From Bosea sp. F3-2 (GTDB lineage: Bacteria > Pseudomonadota > Alphaproteobacteria > Rhizobiales > Beijerinckiaceae), in contig NZ_CP042331.1 of the NCBI RefSeq assembly GCF_008253865.1, positions 5,235,501-5,299,500 on the forward strand: a stretch of DNA of 64,000 bases. Direction: 5' to 3'. Positions 44,090-51,599 of this stretch are shown in pieces (the first letter of the stretch is position 1; every line of letters begins with the position of its first letter). The notes below the pieces were generated by a model that was given only the letters and a program-made list of their open reading frames with translations, had not been told where the DNA came from and searched no databases. A program made the translations under genes and the position numbers.

Positions 44090-44776
44090 TCAAGCCGGGC
44101 AGGGCTCGCCCTGTGACTGCTGGACGCGAATGGAGGGCTCCAGCGCAGGCGCCTCGGCCTCTCCGTCATCGAGCTCCGGGTGCGGTGTCCAGCCGCTGGC
44201 GCTCCAGCTCTTCAACGCCGCCCAGGTCGAGCGGTCGAGCCGGAACTGCTCGCAGGGGAACAGTCCGCCGCGGGCCGGCAGCGACTTCAGGAAAGAGCCC
44301 TCGGCCCGGAAGCCGGACTTCTCCAGAACCCGCCGCGAGGCCGGGTTGATGACGCGGGTATCGGCGTCGATCGCCGGCACGTCGACCAGCGAGAACAGGG
44401 TATCGATCAGCCCCTGCACCGCCTCGGTCGCGTAGCCCTTGCCCCAGTGCGATGTACCCAGCCAGTAGCCGAGGAAAGGCACGCCCGTAGCCCGCTTATG
44501 GGCTCCGATGATGCCGATCAGCTCGTTCGGCTTGGCGCGTGGGGTGATCGCCAGGACGAGATGCTCGCCCAGCGCGTTGCCCTTGCGCATCGCGAAGATG
44601 AAGGGCTCCACCGCCTCGGGCGGGTAGGGGTGCGGAATCGATGCCGTCATTTCCGCCACCGACTTCTCGCCGGCCTGGCGAAGGATGGCAGCGGCATCGG
44701 CCATGCGCGGCCAGCGCAGCCAGAGACGCCGGGTCTCGAGCCGGAAGACATCGTCGCGGGTCAGTTCGGGGAACAT
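44090..44776 (-). CDS. RimJ/RimL-type GNAT N-acetyltransferase
   Basis: A 228-residue protein. FRLETRRLWLRWPRMADAAA at the N-terminus, LGYWLGTSHWGKGYATEAV with the acetyl-CoA loop (HWGKGYATEA) and VINPASRRVLEKSGFRAEGS match the acetyltransferase_3 branch. The C-terminal 35 residues are a polar tail. It follows the rpmA terminator on the same strand, a common position near rpmA/obgE in alphaproteobacteria. An obgE gene is not seen here. Target (ribosomal N-terminus or small molecule) unknown. Confidence 0.88.
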   Translation of the reverse strand: MFPELTRDDVFRLETRRLWLRWPRMADAAAILRQAGEKSVAEMTASIPHPYPPEAVEPFIFAMRKGNALGEHLVLAITPRAKPNELIGIIGAHKRATGVPFLGYWLGTSHWGKGYATEAVQGLIDTLFSLVDVPAIDADTRVINPASRRVLEKSGFRAEGSFLKSLPARGGLFPCEQFRLDRSTWAALKSWSASGWTPHPELDDGEAEAPALEPSIRVQQSQGEPCPA

Positions 44777-44799
44777 CGGTCTCTCCGTCGGCGCAAACG

Positions 44800-44833
44800 A
44801 AAAAAGGGAGCTGGGACTTTGGTCCCATCTCCC
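44800..44833 (-). terminator. Rho-independent terminator after rpmA
   Basis: On the minus strand, GGGAGATGGGAC-caaa-GTCCCAGCTCCC forms a nearly perfect 12-bp stem followed by six T. It lies about 100 bases after the rpmA stop and before the GNAT gene. Confidence 0.85.
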
Positions 44834-44931
44834 CTCTCGCTGACCTTCGGGAGACCCTCTTCGGGCCTTTTTACCCTTGATCCGTTCGGTTCGATGGAAC
44901 CGGCGGATCGAGAGATTTCCCTATCCGCCTT

Positions 44932-45198
44932 TTACTCTGCGGCCTCTTGGGCCGGAATTACGTTCACGAAAGCTCGGCCGAGTTTCGTCGTGAATCGGAC
45001 GCGGCCATTCGTCGTCGCAAAGAGGGTATGGTCTTTGCCCATGCCGACATTGGCGCCGGCATGCCACTTGGTGCCGCGCTGACGAATAATGATGTTGCCG
45101 GCAACGACGGCCTGGTCGCCGAAGCGCTTCACGCCGAGTCGCTTGCTTTCAGAATCGCGGCCGTTACGCGACGAGCCGCCTGCCTTTTTGTGAGCCAT
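44932..45198 (-). CDS. rpmA: 50S ribosomal protein bL27
   Basis: An 88-residue protein beginning MAHKKAGGSSRNGRDSESKR, the standard bL27 start without the N-terminal pro-sequence found in Firmicutes. NIIIRQRGTKWHAGANVGMG is diagnostic. It lies 169 bases downstream of rplU in the conserved rplU-rpmA order. The N-terminal tail reaches the peptidyl-transferase centre in the ribosome. Confidence 0.98.
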   Translation of the reverse strand: MAHKKAGGSSRNGRDSESKRLGVKRFGDQAVVAGNIIIRQRGTKWHAGANVGMGKDHTLFATTNGRVRFTTKLGRAFVNVIPAQEAAE

Positions 45199-45367
45199 AA
45201 CGCCCTACCTCAAAACTTGTGCTGTCTCTCTAACCCGAATCGAGGGCAAAGGCCACCCGTCTCGGATACGAAATGCCGGAACACCATTCTGTCAGGAGTG
45301 ACAGGCCAAGGGCGAAGCCTCGGCAAATGGTGATCCGGCGCGAATGTTGACGCCGGGAAACCCGGCC

Positions 45368-45862
45368 TCAGGCCTCAGACGCCTCGTCCTTCGCCGCCTT
45401 CTTGGCCGGCGCCTTCTTGGCGGCAGCCTTCTTCGGCGCTTCGGCTTCCTCGCCAGCCTCGGCCTTGGCGGCCTTCGGAGCGGCCTTGGCCTTGGCGGCG
45501 GTCGGCGCAGCGGCGGCGACATCGCCCTTCTTCATCTCCGGCTGCTTGCCGCCGGTGAGGATGTCGGTGATGCGGATGACGGTCAGCTCGGCGCGGAAGC
45601 CGCGCTTGCGCTTGGAGTTCTGGCGGCGGCGCTTCTTGAAGGCGATGACCTTCTCGCCACGAGCCTGCTCGACGATCTCACCGGCGACGGTGATCTCGGA
45701 GAGGGCCTTGGTGTCGAGCGTGGTCTTCTCACCCTCGGTGAGCATCAGCACGGAACCGAAGGCAACGGTGTCGCCCGGGTTGCCCTCGATCTTGGCAACG
45801 GTGATCTTGTCGTTGGCGGCGACGCGGAACTGCTTCCCGCCGGTCTTGATGACTGCGAACAT
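45368..45862 (-). CDS. rplU: 50S ribosomal protein bL21 with long C-terminal extension
   Basis: A 164-residue protein. Residues 1-103 are a normal bL21 (MFAVIKTGGKQFRVAANDKI, then KKRRRQNSKRKRGFRAELTV). After about residue 105 comes a 60-residue Ala/Lys/Glu-rich low-complexity tail (AAPKAAKAEAGEEAEAPKKA and similar), as in several alphaproteobacterial bL21 proteins. The start ATG at 45862 fixes the family N-terminus; the upstream open frame is not coding. Confidence 0.97.
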   Translation of the reverse strand: MFAVIKTGGKQFRVAANDKITVAKIEGNPGDTVAFGSVLMLTEGEKTTLDTKALSEITVAGEIVEQARGEKVIAFKKRRRQNSKRKRGFRAELTVIRITDILTGGKQPEMKKGDVAAAAPTAAKAKAAPKAAKAEAGEEAEAPKKAAAKKAPAKKAAKDEASEA

Positions 45863-46158
45863 TTTGTCCTCCATGTTCGGCCCCGCCCTGTCATGACCTC
45901 CGAAGTGAAGGCACATGCGGGACGGCTTTTTGGCAGTCGATTGCGTGGTCTGGTTTACTCTATCCGGCTTGCGACGCATCACGCAGGCCAAAAGAGATCA
46001 GGCGCGGGTTTCCCCACGCCGGACGGTGCTCGATAGTCGGGCTTAGGCGGAAGGTCAAGCAAAAGCGGCGGGGAAGAGTGGATTTCTCATGACCTGGAGG
46101 CTTGCTCCTCGGGCGTGGCTTGTGTAGTAAGCGCCTCGCTTCGACCGAAGGCGACCGC

Positions 46159-46248
46159 GGACAGGTGGCAGAGTGGTTGAATGCACCGCACTCGAAATGC
46201 GGCATACCTGCAAGGGTATCGGGGGTTCAAATCCCTCCCTGTCCGCCA
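46159..46248 (+). tRNA. tRNA-Ser (anticodon CGA)
   Basis: A 90-nt tRNA. Acceptor GGACAGG pairs with CCTGTCC, followed by discriminator G and an encoded CCA. The anticodon stem CCGCA/TGCGG encloses CTCGAAA, anticodon CGA. There is a long variable arm typical of class II tRNA-Ser (CATACCTGCAAGGGTATC) and a T-arm GGGTTCAAATCCC-type loop. Confidence 0.96.
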
Positions 46249-46499
46249 CTCTCTCGCTTCAACTGATCGATTTTTCATCGGAAAAATTTTGACGGGGAAC
46301 TGCAACCTCGCCATTTACCCCACCACGTGAAAACCTTCGTTCTCCGTCAATTTAGTGGGCGTTCGTTTCGATCGCTTCCTCGCTTTGCGCGATGCGTGCC
46401 AGCGATAAGGCAGCTCCGCGCGAGGCTGGGGGGCGAATGATGCAAGCGAGTGCCATGAGAGCACACTCATAAGGCGCGCGTCGCGGCAAGGAAGTTAGA

Positions 46500-46781
46500 A
46501 TGGCTAAGCGGACAAAATCCAAAGCTCTCGACACCGAGTTCACGATGTTCGATGTCGTTTATGAAGACGGATCGAGAACCTCCAACCGGCGCGTTCCCAC
46601 ATCGTTGCTTGGCGGCCTGGACGGCGACGAGCCTGCGCGGACGACAATTCTGGAGCAGGATCGTGTCATATCCGAGAAATCCGGCAATCCTCCCTTGGCA
46701 ATAGCAACCATCACGCGGTCAGCAAGGGCAGCAGTTGAGCAGGATAAGCGCAAGGACGATCGAAAGAAGCGTTCCGTGTGA
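46500..46781 (+). CDS. Small unknown protein
   Basis: A 93-residue basic protein (MAKRTKSKALDTEFTMFDVV). The middle RRVPTSLLGGLDGDEPARTT and the Lys/Arg-rich end (EQDKRKDDRKKRSV) show no known motif. A GGAAG lies a few bases before the ATG. It is the first of several small genes after tRNA-Ser, in DNA of slightly lower GC than the flanks. Codon pattern is plausible for a real gene. Family not recognised. Confidence 0.55.
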   Translation: MAKRTKSKALDTEFTMFDVVYEDGSRTSNRRVPTSLLGGLDGDEPARTTILEQDRVISEKSGNPPLAIATITRSARAAVEQDKRKDDRKKRSV

Positions 46782-46869
46782 AGGCCCGCGCCGTAACCGC
46801 TTGCCGCTAGGGAACGAACAGCAAGAGCGCGGGTTGAATTCCTCATCAATGCGTTGTGTGAGGTGTGAA

Positions 46870-47115
46870 ATGGTTGCGTTGAGAAAGCCCAACGGGCCGC
46901 TCTCGCGCCGCCGGCCGATGCCGCCCAAGCGCGAGCTTTATCGGGAGCGCTGCCAAGATGAGTATGGCAACCACTATATCGTCATTGTCTGGCGTGACTG
47001 GCCTGGGCTGTCGATGACATCCTACACGCTCAAGGACGGCATGCCGGTTCGCTACGAAGACGAGTCCCGCTTCTCGCTTCCGTCGGGAAAAATACTGACC
47101 CGTTGCGAGGACTGA
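46870..47115 (+). CDS. Small unknown protein
   Basis: An 81-residue protein from the ATG at 46870. After a basic N-terminus (RKPNGPLSRRRPMPPKRELY) it reads DEYGNHYIVIVWRDWPGLSM then TSYTLKDGMPVRYEDESRFS, which looks like a small beta-sheet domain. No signal peptide. No family recognised. It ends 23 bases before the next small gene, suggesting a pair. Confidence 0.55.
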   Translation: MVALRKPNGPLSRRRPMPPKRELYRERCQDEYGNHYIVIVWRDWPGLSMTSYTLKDGMPVRYEDESRFSLPSGKILTRCED

Positions 47116-47138
47116 CGGCCAGCCACCAGGGAGCTCCG

Positions 47139-47345
47139 GTGAGCAGTAAATTCCTCAAGATTGAAGTCGTCGACATCAGCCGGTTGGAAGTTACAGCGGA
47201 GCCCGGAGGACCGGCGCGTCTGACCTGCCGCGGCATCGACGGCCGCCCGATCGAGATTCACCTCGCGCCGGAAGCGATGACGAAGTTGGAAGCTTTCCTC
47301 GCCCAAGCGAATCTGGAACAGGCGAAGCTCCACAAGATGCACTGA
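47139..47345 (+). CDS. Small unknown protein
   Basis: A 68-residue protein from a GTG at 47139 preceded by AGGGAG. The sequence SSKFLKIEVVDISRLEVTAE, RLTCRGIDGRPIEIHLAPEA and a C-terminal helix (TKLEAFLAQANLEQAKLHKM) suggests a beta-hairpin domain with a helix. A TTG at 47103 is an alternative start overlapping the preceding gene. Family not recognised. Confidence 0.5.
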   Translation: MSSKFLKIEVVDISRLEVTAEPGGPARLTCRGIDGRPIEIHLAPEAMTKLEAFLAQANLEQAKLHKMH

Positions 47346-47426
47346 CCGACGCCGATGCCTTACCCGCCCGACAAGCCTCCCATGAAGTTTTCCATCTTCG
47401 CCGGGCGCGAGGTCTCGACCTGATCG

Positions 47427-47662
47427 GAGGAGTGGAAGCATGAGTGCGAGGTGCGATATCTGGCCGGCATGAAGCTCAGCGACCGCAATGAGGCCCTGGA
47501 CGGCATGAAGGATACCCTGAGGGGCATCAAAAGCATTCGCGGAGGGCCGCCGTGGCGTTCATACCCGCCGAGATCGATCGCTATGCGGCGCTGAAGGCGA
47601 AGGCTGAGGTCCTCTACCAACCGATTGCAGACTCCCTCATGGCGCCGGTGGCGTCATCGTAA
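47427..47662 (+). pseudogene. Remnant of one or two small genes
   Basis: One frame reads EEWKHECEVRYLAGMKLSDR, then RNEALDGMKDTLRGIKSIRG, and stops at 47594 with no start codon at its protein-like beginning. It resembles the ends of small rhizobial/phage-associated proteins with a RYL-x-RG pattern. An overlapping frame from GTG 47552 (preceded by GGAGGG) gives a 36-residue peptide (FIPAEIDRYAALKAKAEVLY) ending at 47662. The surrounding 47346-47750 has no other coding signal. Confidence 0.35.
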
Positions 47663-47750
47663 CAATGGTTCCGGCGGAGATGCGCCACGCGTCAAGGATT
47701 GGCGGAACTGCGATCTTCGGTGCGCGTTGCCGGGCTAGGGAGGATGCCCC

Positions 47751-47960
47751 ATGAATGCCCTGACGATATCCATGCTAATCACGGCCGCGATCGTCGCGAC
47801 TGCCTGTAGCACGACCGAGCAACGGGTTGGAGGAGCTGCTGTCGGAGCTGGCACCGGCGCCGCGGTAGGCGGACCAGTTGGCGCGGTTGTCGGCGGAGCG
47901 GCAGGTGCCGTTACAGCTCCAACGGTCGTGAAGGAGACTCGGCGCGCGACACGCCGCTGA
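47751..47960 (+). CDS. Small glycine-zipper lipoprotein
   Basis: A 69-residue protein. The signal ALTISMLITAAIVATAC ends in a lipobox-like ATAC with Cys19 as the lipidation site, followed by STTEQ and a glycine-zipper stretch of GG/GA repeats (VGGAAVGAGTGAAVGGPVGA). Such proteins insert in or lie under the outer membrane and are often stress-related. GGATGCCCC precedes the ATG; no strong ribosome-binding site. Confidence 0.75.
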   Translation: MNALTISMLITAAIVATACSTTEQRVGGAAVGAGTGAAVGGPVGAVVGGAAGAVTAPTVVKETRRATRR

Positions 47961-47996
47961 CCGATGTCAGGTCGCCCCCCATCGCGGTCGCGCGCT

Positions 47997-48311
47997 TCAA
48001 GCGCTCGCCAGACCATCGCGCCAAGCAATGACTTCGAGTTCGCCGCGCACGGCGTCCTCGACCGGAATAACGGGTCTCGCCTGAAATTCGAATGCGGGGA
48101 GCATGGAACAGAACTTGTGGACGGTGAGCGGATCGTCGCAGTCCGCCAACATGTAACCTCCCCAATCCCCTACTCGCACCACGAAGAGCTCGATCTTGAA
48201 GTTTTCAGGCGCCTTCCACTGGCGAAAAACTTCAAGTATCCGCTTCTGCGCGTTCTCATACTCTATGGCTGAACCTTGTGGTCGTTCCCACCAGCTGATC
48301 ATGTATTTCAT
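47997..48311 (-). CDS. DUF3303 family protein
   Basis: A 104-residue protein beginning MKYMISWWERPQGSAIEYEN. The pattern KRILEVFRQWKAPENFKIEL, GDWGGYMLADCDDPLTVHKF, then FEFQARPVIPVEDAV matches DUF3303, a small ferredoxin-like fold of unknown function resembling NIPSNAP/EthD proteins. It is convergent with the lipoprotein gene. Confidence 0.82.
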   Translation of the reverse strand: MKYMISWWERPQGSAIEYENAQKRILEVFRQWKAPENFKIELFVVRVGDWGGYMLADCDDPLTVHKFCSMLPAFEFQARPVIPVEDAVRGELEVIAWRDGLASA

Positions 48312-48527
48312 GGCGTCATCTCCCGCTTCTGCAGTCGACTCAACCCCCGGTCAGATCTCAGGACGCCTCCAGGATGGATGCGACCGCGCTATCAAGTTCT
48401 ACCCAGCGACCGCTCTGCACAAGGGCGACGCTTACCTCACGGCGCTGAAGGTGTAGCCTAAGCACCTGAGGACAATAGGCGGCGCCCATGCGGCGAACTA
48501 GCGCGCATAGGCAATGACTTGCTCGCC

Positions 48528-48769
48528 ATGACGCCAGAACAGAAGTCCGGTTTAGCCCGTCTGATGCTCCGCTGGCCCGACCGGCGGGATGTACTCATGC
48601 GGGCGATCGAGGGCCCTGTGGCTGATCTTTACGAAAGCTACGAGCTAGCATCGGTCGCGGCCGTCCAATGGGCTCAGCAAAGGGGCCGGCGGCAGCCGCT
48701 ATCGCAGATGAATATCGGCGCATCGTCATCGAGCTTGAGCAGGAAATCGCCATCGCTCTCGCGGGGTAG
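48528..48769 (+). pseudogene. Frameshifted small gene of unknown function
   Basis: From ATG 48528 the frame gives MTPEQKSGLARLMLRWPDRR, then ESYELASVAAVQWAQQ. It then turns Ser/Arg-rich, while another frame supplies the natural-looking continuation GPAAAIADEYRRIVIELEQE ending at TAG 48767-48769. A single-base change near 48675-48682 explains this. The intact protein would be about 80 helical residues. It is read through into a longer meaningless frame in the present sequence. Confidence 0.55.
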
Positions 48770-48913
48770 CTATTACGAAACGACGCCGCCCCCGCATGCC
48801 ACAGCCAATGAAGATGGGCACAACAACAGACTTCGTTTTTCGATAGGCAAGATTATTTGCTATCGTTCAGCCAGGGTCGGTGCTCAGCCAGGGACCTTAC
48901 GAGAGGGCCGTCC

Positions 48914-50227
48914 ATGCAGCCAACAACGCAATACGCCAGGAGCGGCGACGTTCACATTGCTTACCAGACGTTTGGCGATGGTCCGATCAACCTGGTTCTG
49001 GTTCCAGGGTTCGTGTCGAACGTCGAGAACTATTGGGACGAACCTGACTTCGCTCGCTTTCTGAGGCGATTGGCCAGTTACGCCACGGTAGTGACCTTCG
49101 ATAAGCGCGGCACCGGCATGTCAGATCGGGTCGCTGAGCTTCCCGGCCTCGATCAGCGCATGGACGACCTCCGAGCGGTCATGGATGCCGTCGGCATGGA
49201 GCAGGCTGCGATATTCGGTATTTCCGAAGGCGCCCCGCTGTCCATTTTATTTGCGGCAACCTACCCGCACCGTTGCCGCGCGCTGGTGCTATACGGCAGC
49301 TTCTCGCGGTTTTCCTACTGGTTTCCGACCGACGAGGCGCTCGCGGCTTTCTTCGGGTATGTCGAGCAGGCATGGGGCACGGGTGGCAGCGTGCGAAGAT
49401 TTGCACCCTCGCGCGCAAATGACGCGACCTTCCAGCGCTGGTGGGGGCGGAACGAGCGGCTCGGCGCCAGTCCGGCCGCCGTGGCCGCTCTCATGCGCAT
49501 GAACAGCCAGATCGAAATCAGCGGGATTCTACCGGCGGTTCGGGTGCCAACTCTCGTGATCCACCGGACCGGAGACAAGACTGTCAACGTCGAAGGGGGG
49601 CGGGATGTAGCGGCACATATTCCCGGCGCTCGGCTCATGGAGTTTCCGGGTACCGATCAACTATTCTACGTTGGTGAGAGCGCGGACGAAATCTCCGATG
49701 CAGTCGAAGAATTTTTAACTGGATCACGGGCTCCCGTCCCAATCGATCGTGTCCTCGCCACGGTTCTCTTCACTGACATTGTCGCTTCCACCGAGAAAGC
49801 TGCCGCATTAGGCGACAAGCGCTGGCGCGACCTCCTTGACAACCATCACGCCACGATCCGGCGCAATCTCGCACGCTTTCGCGGCCGCGAGGTCAAAACG
49901 ACCGGCGATGGATTTCTGGCCACTTTTGACGGTCCAGCGCGCGGTGTTCGCTGCGCCTATGCCATTGCCGAGGAAGTTAAACCCCTCGGCATTGAAATCC
50001 GTGCCGGGCTCCATACAGGCGAATGTGAGATGATCGGCGAGGATGTCGGCGGCATCGCCGTCCACATCGGCGCGCGCGTTGCGGCGCTTGCCGGTGCAAG
50101 TGAGGTTTTGGTGTCGGGCACCGTGAAGGATCTGGTAGCTGGCTCTGGGTTGCGATTCGGCGACCGCGGGATCCAATCCCTAAAGGGCATCCCTGGCGAA
50201 TGGCGTATATTCGTAGCTGAACGGTAA
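48914..50227 (+). CDS. Alpha/beta-hydrolase-adenylate cyclase fusion
   Basis: A 437-residue soluble protein. Residues 10-270 are an alpha/beta-hydrolase with nucleophile Ser104 in FGISEGAPLS. The usual catalytic His site reads PGTDQLFY, with Gln instead of His, so the hydrolase half may bind rather than cleave a ligand. Residues 280-437 are a class III cyclase: TVLFTDIVASTEKAAALGD with metal-binding Asp, REVKTTGDGFLATFDGP with the adenine-selecting Lys and second Asp, and GIEIRAGLHTGECEM. It probably makes cAMP in response to a small ligand, which is inference. Start ATG 48914 gives a full hydrolase domain; GAGAGGG lies upstream. Confidence 0.88.
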   Translation: MQPTTQYARSGDVHIAYQTFGDGPINLVLVPGFVSNVENYWDEPDFARFLRRLASYATVVTFDKRGTGMSDRVAELPGLDQRMDDLRAVMDAVGMEQAAIFGISEGAPLSILFAATYPHRCRALVLYGSFSRFSYWFPTDEALAAFFGYVEQAWGTGGSVRRFAPSRANDATFQRWWGRNERLGASPAAVAALMRMNSQIEISGILPAVRVPTLVIHRTGDKTVNVEGGRDVAAHIPGARLMEFPGTDQLFYVGESADEISDAVEEFLTGSRAPVPIDRVLATVLFTDIVASTEKAAALGDKRWRDLLDNHHATIRRNLARFRGREVKTTGDGFLATFDGPARGVRCAYAIAEEVKPLGIEIRAGLHTGECEMIGEDVGGIAVHIGARVAALAGASEVLVSGTVKDLVAGSGLRFGDRGIQSLKGIPGEWRIFVAER

Positions 50228-50410
50228 GGAACGCGAGGACGGCATCCAGATAGATGTGGCAGCTTCCATTCCAGCGACCGATATCTAGCGGTCACGGGGC
50301 GAGTAGCGCGCCTTGTCGGAGCACAATAATCCCGGGCTGCAGCGAGATTGCGTCAGACCCAAACTTGCACGCCGAAACACAGCCTACGCAACTCTACTCA
50401 CTGGGAGCGC

Positions 50411-50428
50411 GGCCGCCTTGCGGCGGCC
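50411..50428 (-). terminator. GC-rich stem-loop after the phasin gene
   Basis: GGCCGCC-gcaa-GGCGGCC on the minus strand, 9 bases after the phasin stop codon. The stem is perfect but no T-run follows, so termination is plausible rather than certain. The 209 bases between it and the cyclase-fusion gene hold nothing else. Confidence 0.4.
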
Positions 50429-50436
50429 GGCCGAAA

Positions 50437-50811
50437 TCAGGCGGCCTGCTTGGTCGCGGCAGCGACAGCAGCGGCGGCGGCCGGAGCGGCCTTCGCGACG
50501 ATGCCCTCGACCGGCTTGTAGGCGTCCTTGGCGAGAGCGGCGTAGAGCTCGCCCATCTTGGTGAGCTGGGCGACCGCGCCCTCGAACGAGGTCTTGACGT
50601 AGTCGGCCTGGATCTCGAGGGCCTTGTCGAAGGTCTTCACGCCAGCGAGCTTCTCGATTACGGCGGTGCCGGCCTCGAAGGACTTCTTGGCATAGTTGGT
50701 GGTCTCGACGGCGATGGTCTGTACGCCCTTGGAGGTGGCGCCGAAAGCCTTCAGAGCGGCGTCGACGTTTTCCTTGGAAGCCTTCTGGAAGGTCTCGAAC
50801 TGCTGGATCAT
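50437..50811 (-). CDS. Phasin family protein
   Basis: A 124-residue amphipathic helical protein: MIQQFETFQKASKENVDAAL, GVQTIAVETTNYAKKSFEAG, EIQADYVKTSFEGAVAQLTK, then an Ala/Lys-rich tail. This is the phasin_2 pattern. Phasins coat polyhydroxyalkanoate granules and control their size. PHA synthesis genes are not in the window, but phasins are usually encoded apart. Upstream lie TGC-rich repeats resembling PhaR-type operators. Confidence 0.9.
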   Translation of the reverse strand: MIQQFETFQKASKENVDAALKAFGATSKGVQTIAVETTNYAKKSFEAGTAVIEKLAGVKTFDKALEIQADYVKTSFEGAVAQLTKMGELYAALAKDAYKPVEGIVAKAAPAAAAAVAAATKQAA

Positions 50812-50898
50812 GGTCTTCTCCTGTGCACCTGGGTGCCGCCTTTGGTGAAGGGCCGGAAGAACGGCCCGACGTGTCGCCCCAAGATCGCGTGAAAGAGA

Positions 50899-51351
50899 TC
50901 ACCACCGGGGACTGGTCGCCAAATTGTGCATTGCAGCATTAATGTCAAGGGTATGTTGCACTGCAGCAAGTGCAGACTGTTCCGATCGCGACCGTTCAAG
51001 TCTTAACGGCGGCACGTCCTTCGAGGTCGACACAAGCTGATCGGCAACCTGATCGCCGAGCTCGGCGCTCCACCATGCGATTTGCATGGCATCTCGCACA
51101 GGATCTCGCGAACCGCGCACCCAGACGGCCACCAGCGGAAGCGTGTTCATCGTGCCTATCGGCGTCGCGAGCCAGAGGTATCGAACCCCGCTAATGGCCA
51201 TGCGTGATGTCCAACGCGGGACGATGGCGATGCCGATCCCAGCCGCAACCAGACTGACGATGGTTTGTTTCGCTTCGGCAATCTGGGCGATTTTCGCCTG
51301 AAGCCCAACTTCAGCGAAGAGCTTGATCGTCAGGTCGTGGCTACGCGCTAA
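50899..51351 (-). pseudogene. LysR-family regulator remnant (C-terminal part only)
   Basis: From about 51351 the frame reads HDLTIKLFAEVGLQAKIAQI, then EAKQTIVSLVAAGIGIAIVP and VRYLWLATPIGTMNTLPLVA, the second half of a LysR effector domain. The first roughly 170 residues are gone: just upstream is a stop, then an amidohydrolase fragment. The frame runs on into the phasin promoter before stopping at 50899. Confidence 0.75.
50922..50976. promoter_or_regulatory. TGC-rich PhaR-like operator region
   Basis: Two related blocks occur about 110-165 bases upstream of the phasin start: TGTGCATTGCAGCA (50925-50938) and TTGCACTGCAGCAA (50956-50969, inverted TTGC/GCAA around CTGCAG). PhaR repressors of PHA metabolism bind TGC-rich sequences of this kind in front of phasin genes. 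Assignment is by resemblance. Confidence 0.45.
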
Positions 51352-51353
51352 CA

Positions 51354-51599
51354 GCTAGCGGCACTCGTCAGACCGGTGTGGCGCGCCTCCAGGATCAGGC
51401 TGTTGTCGAAGCCATAGGCCGTCGGTTGGGAAACGACGACACGCGACAGGTCGAGCGCGGCCTGGACGGCGCGATAGGCTTCGAAAGGTGCGTGTGGCGG
51501 GGCTTGCGTCGCCGTCTTCGCTGTAGGGCGCTCGTTCTCGTAGACATGGATCGCGCTGTCGCAGAGCAAGTTAGGCATGGCCCGCGCGCCGGCCGTCAT
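51354..51599 (-). pseudogene. N-terminal fragment of an amidohydrolase (LigI/2-pyrone-4,6-dicarboxylate hydrolase-like)
   Basis: About 80 residues beginning MPNLLCDSAIHVYENERPTA with the metal-binding His-x-H-like strand (here CDSAIHVYE, the family usually has CDxHxHVY, so one His is lost). Then come APFEAYRAVQAALDLSRVVV and QPTAYGFDNSLILEA, a clear amidohydrolase_2 N-terminus. It breaks off at about residue 75 and is joined to the LysR remnant. Its start overlaps the GntR stop (ATGA), showing it was once the second gene of that operon. Confidence 0.7.

Noticed and set aside
46159..48850. Prophage or integrative element at tRNA-Ser
   Set aside because: No integrase, structural phage gene, conjugation gene or duplicated tRNA end found; only small genes and remnants, so the claim is limited to an accessory patch.
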